Shown: one piece after another, positions 1 to 5,421 of the stretch | Layout: every line of letters begins with the position of its first letter | How positions within the stretch are numbered: position 1 is the first letter of the stretch | Source: Chth-196 sp044370935 | Lineage (GTDB): Bacteria > Verrucomicrobiota > Verrucomicrobiia > Chthoniobacterales > Chthoniobacteraceae | Assembly (NCBI GenBank): GCA_044370935.1 | Contig: JBILUQ010000115.1 | Location: 1-11,555, forward strand | Length of the DNA: 11,555 nt | Direction: 5' to 3' | The notes under the pieces: generated by a model | Told to the model about the DNA's origin: nothing | Database searches by the model: none | Seen by the model: only the letters and a program-made list of their open reading frames with translations | Position numbers and translations under genes: made by a program

Positions 1-2
1 GC

Positions 3-692
3 CGGCTTGCCTTTGTGATGGGCATTTGGACCTGCGCTCAATCACTCGTAGGCTACACGCTCGCGCTACCCGGCTTTTTTAGCATGGTACACCTCCAAAG
101 AGAATATGGGGCCTCACATGCGCAGGCTTCGTGGATTTTCTGCTGCGCGGCATTCGGCGCCCTTTTACTCACTCCTCGGTTGGGGCGCTGGATTGATTTA
201 GACGGAGCCCCTGCTGTTTTCATCCGTCTGATCGCCGTCATTCCGCTTACAATGCTAGGATGGTGGGGCGCACCCAGAGGAATGCTGACTCTTGGAAATC
301 AGGAGATACCGATGGCGATTTTATATATGGCGCCAGTCGCAATGATTCAGGGAGGGCTGCTAGCGGGTGCGCTGCTTTGCCAGTTCCGGCTAACACAGAT
401 GGCAACGTGCGCCCAAGGACGCACCGTGGCCATGGCAATCCATTGGTCCTTGTGTGGTGTCGGAGGCTGTATTGGCGCGATGCTTGCGGGAGTACTTCAG
501 GATCGAATTCCTCTCAGCTTGCTGGAGTCTGTGCGCGGCTCGTGGAGTGCGTTTGATTTGCTGGTACTAATCAGCGCTCTCATTTGCTGGCTTCTGGTGC
601 TACCGTTCGTGATGAGATTGAGATCGCAGTTCTTCATCCCTCAACAGACAATATCCATTTCATCCCAAATTAAATCAGCCCCAACAGGATAA
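3..692 (+). CDS. MFS transporter, C-terminal half (5'-truncated by window edge)
   Basis: The reading frame is open to the left edge, so this is the tail of a longer gene; the first in-window start-like codons (GTG 15, ATG 18) are internal. About 228 residues are visible. They contain roughly six hydrophobic segments separated by short basic loops (for example around LVGYTLALPGFF, WIFCCAAFGALLL, AVFIRLIAVIPLTML, MAILYMAPVAMIQGG and LLVLISALICWLL). This matches helices 7-12 of a 12-helix major facilitator permease. The tail after the last helix is short and polar and ends in TAA at 690-692. A PAS-AraC regulator follows after only 6 nt, so the two are probably co-transcribed and the regulator may respond to the transported compound; this is inference. 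The substrate cannot be read from the sequence. Other polytopic carriers are possible, but MFS fits best. Confidence 0.72.
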   Translation, partial: RLAFVMGIWTCAQSLVGYTLALPGFFSMVHLQREYGASHAQASWIFCCAAFGALLLTPRLGRWIDLDGAPAVFIRLIAVIPLTMLGWWGAPRGMLTLGNQEIPMAILYMAPVAMIQGGLLAGALLCQFRLTQMATCAQGRTVAMAIHWSLCGVGGCIGAMLAGVLQDRIPLSLLESVRGSWSAFDLLVLISALICWLLVLPFVMRLRSQFFIPQQTISISSQIKSAPTG

Positions 693-698
693 TTCCGA

Positions 699-1583
699 TT
701 GGAGACTTCCGCTTCCTCGCAATTTTCCAAATTTGCTCCGGTTAAAACCACCAGTTCAATGCGCGGCGCACCGAAAAAAGACCATAACAAAGCGAGGCGT
801 CAAAGCGTTTACGAAGACGCATCGGTTTTCCACGCGAAGACCAACCGAAGCAGTTTTCTTGCATCCATTGGCGAGAAGAGTCCGTTCTACCGGCTTTTTG
901 ACTACCTCCCAGATGTCGCGTTCTTCGTGAAAGATTCTAATTTCCGAATCATGGGCGCTAGTCGCTTGTTTTTCGAAAGGTTTGGATTCAGCACAGAATC
1001 TGAAATTATTGGGAAAGACGACTTCGAATTATTTCCGGCAAGACTCGCCGAGACTTTTCGAAAGGATGATCAAGCGGTGCTTGAGAGCGGAGAGCCCCGG
1101 CTCAATTTGGTGGAGTTATTTTTCAACAGGCAAGGCATTCCCGACTGGTTTGTCACCAACAAGCTCCCGCTTTTTGACAGCAACGGAAAGTCGATTGGAA
1201 TCATGGGAACCACCGCCAGCATTGAGACGAGGAAAGCACTGCTGCAGCCATTTTTGAATCTCGAGAAAGCGGTGAGTTTTATCAAAAATCATTTCCGCGA
1301 AAAAATTTCAGTCGAGGAACTGGCAAACCATGTCCACATGTCTGCCCGTCAGCTGCACAGACGATTCTGCGAAGCGTTTGGTGTGGGGCCTCAATCCTTC
1401 ATCTTAAAACTGCGAATTCAAGCTGCGTGCGAGGCGTTGCAGCACGAAGGGGCGCTGATTGGGAATGTGGCGCAAGACCTTGGATTTTGCGATCAGAGCG
1501 CGTTCACCCAAGCATTTCACAAACACATTGGCCTGACCCCAAGGCAGTTTCAAATGGAATTCCGACTCCGCAGAGTCGACTGA
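699..1583 (+). CDS. PAS domain / AraC-family transcriptional regulator
   Basis: This is a cytoplasmic DNA-binding regulator of about 294 residues. After a polar, basic N-terminus (1-55) comes a PAS domain at about 61-175 (PDVAFFVKDSNFRIMGAS, then IGKDDFELFP and a C-terminal IGIMGTTASIE strand). A C-terminal AraC/XylS double helix-turn-helix follows at about 188-290: the first HTH is near 204-228 (SVEELANHVHMSARQLHRRF) and the second near 254-281 (VAQDLGFCDQSAFTQAFHKH, then GLTPRQF). The PAS domain replaces the usual AraC cupin sensor, so a small ligand or redox cue is likely but unidentified. The start is uncertain. TTG 699 has AGGA at 686-689 about 9 nt upstream and is used here; ATG 759 would remove 20 residues without touching a domain. 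The gene begins 6 nt after the permease stop and in the same reading frame. A perfect 6-bp hairpin (1563-1578) lies over its last codons. Confidence 0.88.
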   Translation: METSASSQFSKFAPVKTTSSMRGAPKKDHNKARRQSVYEDASVFHAKTNRSSFLASIGEKSPFYRLFDYLPDVAFFVKDSNFRIMGASRLFFERFGFSTESEIIGKDDFELFPARLAETFRKDDQAVLESGEPRLNLVELFFNRQGIPDWFVTNKLPLFDSNGKSIGIMGTTASIETRKALLQPFLNLEKAVSFIKNHFREKISVEELANHVHMSARQLHRRFCEAFGVGPQSFILKLRIQAACEALQHEGALIGNVAQDLGFCDQSAFTQAFHKHIGLTPRQFQMEFRLRRVD

Positions 1584-1628
1584 GGCTAGTTTTGCGGTCG
1601 CGGAAATACGTCAGCTGTCCATTGGTTT

Positions 1629-1634
1629 TATATT
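1629..1634 (+). promoter_or_regulatory. Possible -10 element of the SAM-riboswitch transcript
   Basis: TATATT lies just upstream of the structured leader. A transcript starting 6-8 nt later, near 1641, would begin immediately before the 1646-1664 hairpin, which is a sensible layout. No good -35 hexamer is visible at 16-18 nt spacing, so the call is weak. Confidence 0.3.
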
Positions 1635-1645
1635 GACCCCCCGGA

Positions 1646-1664
1646 GCAGACTCAAGTAGTCTGC
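1646..1664 (+). other. Perfect 7-bp hairpin at the 5' end of the riboswitch leader
   Basis: GCAGACT (1646-1652) and AGTCTGC (1658-1664) are exact reverse complements around a 5-nt loop. No U-run follows, so it is not a terminator. It sits about 6 nt before riboswitch stem P1 and could protect the 5' end of the leader RNA or help the aptamer fold in isolation. The role is inferred. Confidence 0.5.
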
Positions 1665-1668
1665 CGAC

Positions 1669-1797
1669 GCTTTCATCAAGAGTGGCAGAGGGACTGGCCC
1701 TGTGACGCCACGGCAACCGCCCGGGTACTCTCGTTCGCGAGGGTTTCGGGGACCAGGTGCCAATTCCAGCTCCGCGAAAGCGGGGAAAAGATGAGAT
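1669..1797 (+). ncRNA. SAM-I (S-box) riboswitch aptamer
   Basis: This cis-acting RNA binds S-adenosylmethionine. The order and sequence of the conserved S-box blocks are recognisable. P1 is formed by TTTCATC (1671-1677) with GATGAGA (1790-1796). The AAGAG block is at 1678-1682. P2 pairs GTGGC (1682-1686) with GCCAC (1707-1711) and encloses the invariant GAGGGACTGGCCC block (1688-1700). GGCAACC is at 1712-1718. P3 is a long stem (1720-1750) whose inner hairpin carries a UUCG loop at 1734-1737. The GGTGCCAATTCC junction is at 1757-1766. P4 is CCGC (1772-1775), a GAAA tetraloop, and GCGG (1780-1783). The aptamer lies about 70 nt upstream of the ThrC-like gene on the same strand. S-box RNAs typically repress methionine/SAM-related genes when SAM is plentiful. 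Confidence 0.94.
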
Positions 1798-1850
1798 GCT
1801 ACCGAGGATTTACAATCATCGGCAGTCCACTCATCCCACTTTTGGGAAGG
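1798..1850 (+). promoter_or_regulatory. Candidate riboswitch expression platform (translational type)
   Basis: CTCATC (1830-1835) is an exact complement of GATGAG (1790-1795), the 3' strand of aptamer stem P1, so the two pairings exclude each other. When free, TCCC (1834-1837) can pair with GGGA (1844-1847), covering part of the purine-rich GGGAAGG (1844-1850) that lies 16 nt before the start codon. There is no GC-rich hairpin followed by a U-run, so an intrinsic terminator is not apparent. The model is that SAM holds P1 together, freeing CTCATCCC to mask GGGAAGG. The masking stem is only 4 bp and the spacing to ATG is long, so this is an inference. Confidence 0.45.
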
Positions 1851-1866
1851 CACGTCCACCGAACTT

Positions 1867-3129
1867 ATGGAATCCAAGCCTTTCTTCAGTAACTTAAAAT
1901 GCCGCGAGTGCGGACGCCTCTATCCGAAACAGGCGATCCACGTCTGTGAATTTGACTTCGGCCCGCTTGAAGCAGCCTACGACTACGAAGAGATCGCAAA
2001 GAGCATCTCTCGCAAAGCGATCGAATCACGCCCACACACCATGTGGCGATACCGTGAGTTGCTTCCCATCGACAACGAGCCGACGGTCGGGACGCAGGTT
2101 GGGTTCACGCCGCTAGTGAAGGCAGACCGTCTCGCCAAAGCTCTCGGAATCAAGGAGCTCTGGATTAAAAATGACACAGTCAACTACCCCACCCTGTCAT
2201 TCAAGGACCGAGTAGTTTCCGTTGCTCTGAGCCGCGCAAAAGAGCTTGGCTTCCAAATCGTGGCATGCGCTTCAACGGGAAATCTGGCGAATTCAGTGGC
2301 GGCGAACGCGGCGGCAGCGGGCCTCAAAAGCTATGTGCTGATTCCCTCCGACTTAGAGCAGGGCAAGGTGCTCGGCTCTCTCATTTACGGAACTCAGGTG
2401 ATCGGAATCAACGGTGCATATGACCAAGTAAACAGGCTTTGCTCTGAAATTGCTGGAAAATATGGTTGGGGATTCGTGAACGTAAATCTGCGCCCCTATT
2501 ATGCAGAGGGGTCGAAAACCATGGGTTTTGAAATCTGCGAGCAGCTCGGATGGAGGATTCCCCAGCATACCGTGGTGCCGATGGCATCTGGGTCACTTCT
2601 CACAAAGATCCACAAGGCCTACAAGGAGTTCAGCCAGCTCGGCATCGTGAGCGACACGAAATTTAAGATACACGGCACGCAGGCCACAGGATGCGCTCCG
2701 ATCTCGCATGCGCTCAAGAAGGGCACAGACATTGTGAAACCGGTGCCCAAACCCGATACGATCGTAAAGTCACTCGCAATCGGCACTCCGGCTGACGGCT
2801 ACTACGCCATTCATTCAATGAGGCAGACCGGGGGCTCCGCGGAGGACGTGACCGATGAGGAGGTGGTGGAAGGCATCCGGATGCTCGCGGAATACGCGGG
2901 AATATTCGCGGAAACAGCTGGCGGCGTGACGGTGGCAGGGGCAAAGAAACTCATCCAGTCGGGACATATCGGAGCCGACGACAGCGCGGTGCTCTGCATC
3001 ACCGGACATGGACTTAAAACCCAGGAGGCGATTATCGGAAAATGCGGCGAAGCACGCATTATCGCGCCAAACATCCGAGAGTTTGAGGAAAAAGTGTACG
3101 CAGCCGACATGGCCGCCGCGAAAGCTTAA
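1867..3129 (+). CDS. thrC: Threonine-synthase-family PLP enzyme under SAM-I control
   Basis: This is a 420-residue fold-type II PLP enzyme of the bacterial/archaeal ThrC branch. Threonine synthase converts O-phospho-L-homoserine to threonine. Visible parts are an N-terminal zinc-ribbon-like segment (C12-x2-C15, C27, then D30 where a fourth cysteine would be expected); the PLP lysine K113 in PTLSFKDR; the phosphate-binding STGN loop (136-139); a second glycine-rich segment, MASGSLLTKIH; and TGHGLK (379-384) near the C-terminus. Start ATG 1867 places the zinc ribbon at the normal position and is preceded by a pyrimidine-rich leader without a close Shine-Dalgarno. It heads a cluster with a MoaD-like carrier and a NIL protein. 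SAM-I control is unexpected for plain threonine synthesis, so the enzyme may make homocysteine instead of, or as well as, threonine. The family call is secure; the exact reaction is not. Confidence 0.9.
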   Translation: MESKPFFSNLKCRECGRLYPKQAIHVCEFDFGPLEAAYDYEEIAKSISRKAIESRPHTMWRYRELLPIDNEPTVGTQVGFTPLVKADRLAKALGIKELWIKNDTVNYPTLSFKDRVVSVALSRAKELGFQIVACASTGNLANSVAANAAAAGLKSYVLIPSDLEQGKVLGSLIYGTQVIGINGAYDQVNRLCSEIAGKYGWGFVNVNLRPYYAEGSKTMGFEICEQLGWRIPQHTVVPMASGSLLTKIHKAYKEFSQLGIVSDTKFKIHGTQATGCAPISHALKKGTDIVKPVPKPDTIVKSLAIGTPADGYYAIHSMRQTGGSAEDVTDEEVVEGIRMLAEYAGIFAETAGGVTVAGAKKLIQSGHIGADDSAVLCITGHGLKTQEAIIGKCGEARIIAPNIREFEEKVYAADMAAAKA

Positions 3130-3167
3130 CACATTTATTTTCAGCAGCTAAAAACACAAAAATTCCC

Positions 3168-3440
3168 ATGCCAAAAGTCAGAATTCCCACCCCACTTCGC
3201 AAGCTTACCAACGAGCTCGAGGTCATCGATGCAGCCGGTTCAACAATCGCAGAGGTGCTTGATAACGTTGAGAAAGCATTTCCGGGCCTCAAGGAGCGGA
3301 TTTGCGATGAAAACGGGCAGGTACGCCGGTTTGTGAACGTGTTCGTGAACGACGAGGACATTCGTTTTCTCGAGGAATCTGCAACGCCAGTGAAAGAAGC
3401 GGACGAGATCTCGATCGTTCCCGCTATTGCGGGGGGCTAA
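3168..3440 (+). CDS. MoaD/ThiS-family sulfur-carrier protein
   Basis: This is a 90-residue beta-grasp ubiquitin-like protein. It begins with an MPKVRIPTPLR strand, has the helix segment IAEVLDNVEKAFPGLKERI, the strand RRFVNVFVNDEDIRFL, and the classic end DEISIVPAIAGG. The terminal Gly89-Gly90 is the site that, in this family, is adenylated and converted to a thiocarboxylate serving as a sulfide donor (molybdopterin, thiamin, cysteine and some homocysteine pathways). It starts 38 nt after the ThrC-like stop and is followed 22 nt later by the NIL gene, so all three should share the SAM-I leader. No E1-like activating enzyme, JAMM protease or molybdopterin gene is in the window, so the donor role is inferred from context. 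CysO- and HcyS-type carriers are the closest functional analogues I can suggest; MoaD for the molybdenum cofactor is less likely here. Confidence 0.9.
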   Translation: MPKVRIPTPLRKLTNELEVIDAAGSTIAEVLDNVEKAFPGLKERICDENGQVRRFVNVFVNDEDIRFLEESATPVKEADEISIVPAIAGG

Positions 3441-3462
3441 GGTTCGGGATAGTGTTCAGGCC

Positions 3463-3711
3463 ATGGCTAATTCTCAGACGCGCCTCTGGTTGATCTTCCC
3501 GCCTAAGCTAATTACTCGTCCGATTCTTTGGGAGCTCTCAAAAGAGTTCTCAGTTGTTACAAACATCCGCCAGGCCAGCGTAACTGACGAAGTCGGAATT
3601 GTGTCGTTATCCTTGGAAGGAGAGGCCGATGAGATCACTCGGGCGATCGCATGGATGGAGGGGCTGGGGGTTAAAGTTGACCCCGTTGAGCTGAATACGA
3701 TCGCTAGCTAG
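3463..3711 (+). CDS. Free-standing NIL-domain protein
   Basis: This 82-residue protein is almost entirely one NIL domain, the small ferredoxin-like fold first known from the C-terminus of methionine ABC-transporter ATPases (MetN) and also found in homocysteine/sulfur-metabolism proteins. Visible hallmarks are RLWLIFPPKLITRPILWEL, the VVTNIRQASV segment matching the family's NI(L/R) signature, VGIVSLSLEGEADEI, and AIAWMEGLGVKVDPVEL. ATG 3463 was chosen because it starts just before the domain; an upstream TTG at 3427 would overlap the end of the MoaD-like gene and add unstructured residues. In MetN the domain binds methionine as an allosteric signal, so here it may sense methionine or a related thiol, or act as a partner of the ThrC/MoaD pair. 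There is no ATPase or permease beside it. Its role is inferred. Confidence 0.82.
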   Translation: MANSQTRLWLIFPPKLITRPILWELSKEFSVVTNIRQASVTDEVGIVSLSLEGEADEITRAIAWMEGLGVKVDPVELNTIAS

Positions 3712-3754
3712 GCCGCAGCAGCTTCAGCAGCGATAAGGCGCCAGCGATCGCCGA

Positions 3755-3800
3755 AGAGCTATCCGCTCTGTTTCGGCCAGACAGGCCGCTATTTCTTTGG
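3755..3800 (+). terminator. Candidate terminator: two consecutive hairpins after the NIL gene
   Basis: Two perfect 5-bp hairpins stand 4 nt apart: AGAGC/GCTCT (3755-3769) and CGGCC/GGCCG (3774-3788). They are followed by CTATTTCTTTGG, which is moderately T-rich. They begin 43 nt after the NIL stop codon, a fitting place to end the SAM-regulated transcript. The T-tract is interrupted, so termination strength is uncertain. Confidence 0.45.
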
Positions 3801-4091
3801 AGTCCAGTGACTGTAGCCGAAGTTCAAAGGCTCATCACTCAGCCACATTCTCAAAAGGCTCCCCTGCCCCCCTGCGGCTCACCGTAATCGCAAGGGAGGG
3901 CATACCGCCGTTTCGGCGTTCACAAAATTCTTACAGATGAAAAGCCCTGATTATAGGGGAGTTGTTTCACAATCTTTTCATCAAACCACAAACCAACCCT
4001 TGCCTCCTAAAGGCGAGCCCCCTACAAAGCCCGTTCGCCAGAGAACCTGTTTTGCACCCGACTGAAGTCCGTCCCTCGGATTTTCGACATA
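3801..4091 (+). other. Gene-free stretch upstream of sucC
   Basis: No convincing gene was found on either strand; a 65-codon plus-strand ORF starting at 3962 and its minus-strand shadow have no recognisable composition or family. Small perfect hairpins are present at 3906-3918 (CGCCG, TTT, CGGCG) and 3945-3958 (CCCT/AGGG). The promoter of the sucC operon should lie here. TTATAG at 3951-3956 is a possible -10, but no good -35 accompanies it at normal spacing. Confidence 0.4.
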
Positions 4092-4122
4092 CCCGTCGGC
4101 GAGTCGCCGGTGCTTCGACGGG
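4092..4122 (+). other. Two-tier stem-loop in the sucC leader
   Basis: CCCGTCG (4092-4098) pairs exactly with CGACGGG (4116-4122). Inside, GCG (4099-4101) pairs with CGC (4105-4107) around a 3-nt loop, leaving an asymmetric internal bulge on the 3' side. The outer stem's 3' strand runs directly into the GGAGGA of the next feature, so folding could affect access to it. This could be a leader regulatory RNA or a weak local structure; only comparative data would tell. Confidence 0.4.
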
Positions 4123-4139
4123 AGGACAAGGCGATGTAA
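4121..4139 (+). promoter_or_regulatory. Shine-Dalgarno followed by an AUG-UAA start-stop element
   Basis: GGAGGA (4121-4126) is the best Shine-Dalgarno-like sequence seen in the window. After a 7-nt spacer (CAAGGCG) comes ATG (4134-4136) immediately followed by TAA (4137-4139), a minimal one-codon ORF. The sucC start lies 37 nt further on and has no such site of its own. Ribosomes loading here could stall on the start-stop, shield the leader from decay, or reinitiate at sucC. The sequence is plain; the function is inferred and it may be chance. Confidence 0.35.
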
Positions 4140-4176
4140 ACTGCTTTTTCACACGTTAGTTGCTTCCACCAGATTC

Positions 4177-5364
4177 ATGAATATCCACGAATACCAAGCC
4201 CGCGAACTATTTCAAAAATTTGGGGTGGCCACATCCAAAGGCCATGCCGCCGCAAGCCCTCAAGAGGCATACAAAGCTGCGGAATCACTCGGGGTAAGCC
4301 AGATCGTTGTGAAGGCTCAAATCCACGCTGGTGGCCGAGGGAAGGGCGTATTCAAGAACGGATTTAAAGGGGGAGTTCATGTCTGCAAAACCCCCGATGA
4401 AGCCCGCGATTTGGCCGCGAAAATGCTCGGCCAAACATTGGTCACACACCAGACCGGAGACGAGGGACGCGTCGTGAACAAGCTCTTGGTCGCAGAGGCC
4501 GTAGACATCTCCCGCGAACTCTACTTTGCCATTCTTTTCGACCGGGAAACCTCCGGCCCAATGGTGATCGCAAGCACCGAGGGCGGAGTGGATATCGAAT
4601 CCGTGGCGCATGATACGCCTGAGAAAATCCTACGCATAGCGATTGACCCGCTTCTCGGCATTCAAGGTTATCAGACGCGAAAGATTGCGGCCGCGCTCGG
4701 ACTCAGAGGCCCCTTAATGACCCAGGCAAGCAAACTATTCACGGCACTGTACAGGGCATTCATTGAGAGCGATTGCTCACAGGTAGAGGTCAATCCCCTT
4801 GTAGTGACTCCCGATGGACGACTACTGGCATTGGACGCAAAATTCAATTTCGACGACAATGCGCTTTACCGGCAACCAGCCATCGTGGCTATGCGCGACA
4901 AAGCAGAGGAGGATCCGCGTGAAGTCGCGGCGAGCGAATACAGCCTCAACTACATCGGACTCGATGGGAACATCGCATGTCTTGTCAACGGTGCGGGACT
5001 CGCGATGGCCACCATGGATATCATCCAACATGCAGGAGGCAAGCCCGCCAACTTCCTTGATGTTGGCGGCGGCGCGACTAAGGAACAGGTTGTAGCAGCA
5101 TTCAAAATCATTCTCTCGGACAAAGCAGTGGAAGGCATCCTTGTGAATATTTTCGGGGGCATAATGGACTGTGACGTGATCGCCAAAGGCATCGTTGAAG
5201 CAGTCAAGGAGGTAGGACTCCATCTGCCACTCGTAGTCCGCTTGGAAGGCAACAATGTTGAGGCAGGGAAGAAAACTCTCGCCGGAAGCGGAGTATCAAT
5301 CATAGGTGCCACCAGTCTGGCCGAGGCTGCAGACAAGATAGTCGCTGCCGTCCACCCGAAGTAA
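4177..5364 (+). CDS. sucC: Succinyl-CoA synthetase (ADP/GDP-forming), beta subunit
   Basis: The beta subunit of the TCA-cycle enzyme that interconverts succinyl-CoA and succinate with NTP formation; it acts in the cytoplasm with SucD. It is 395 residues long, close to the roughly 388 of the E. coli protein. It begins with the typical MNIHEYQARELFQKFGV, followed by an ATP-grasp domain (to about 235) with KAQIHAGGRGKG and the metal/nucleotide motif EVNPL (E204-L208). The ligase-CoA domain follows (about 260-385), with FLDVGGGA, NIFGGIM (324-330) and VVRLEGNN. D331 sits where E. coli has arginine (GGIVRC), a small variation of unknown effect. Nucleotide preference cannot be read safely. The start is the ATG fitting the conserved N-terminus; its leader has no adjacent Shine-Dalgarno. 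It is first in a sucC-sucD-citrate synthase cluster. Confidence 0.97.
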   Translation: MNIHEYQARELFQKFGVATSKGHAAASPQEAYKAAESLGVSQIVVKAQIHAGGRGKGVFKNGFKGGVHVCKTPDEARDLAAKMLGQTLVTHQTGDEGRVVNKLLVAEAVDISRELYFAILFDRETSGPMVIASTEGGVDIESVAHDTPEKILRIAIDPLLGIQGYQTRKIAAALGLRGPLMTQASKLFTALYRAFIESDCSQVEVNPLVVTPDGRLLALDAKFNFDDNALYRQPAIVAMRDKAEEDPREVAASEYSLNYIGLDGNIACLVNGAGLAMATMDIIQHAGGKPANFLDVGGGATKEQVVAAFKIILSDKAVEGILVNIFGGIMDCDVIAKGIVEAVKEVGLHLPLVVRLEGNNVEAGKKTLAGSGVSIIGATSLAEAADKIVAAVHPK

Positions 5365-5421
5365 TCACTACCACGCAATAGCGCAGCATCTTTAAGCCCA
5401 CCGTTCACTCCTCAACTTTCC

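Noticed and set aside
3427..3462. Earlier TTG start for the NIL protein
   Set aside because: It would overlap the end of the MoaD-like gene and add 12 residues outside the domain; ATG 3463 starts right before the conserved domain.
3962..4159. 65-codon plus-strand ORF in the sucC leader
   Set aside because: Its composition looks random, it matches no family I recognise, it overlaps the leader hairpin and start-stop element, and an equally long frame exists on the opposite strand.
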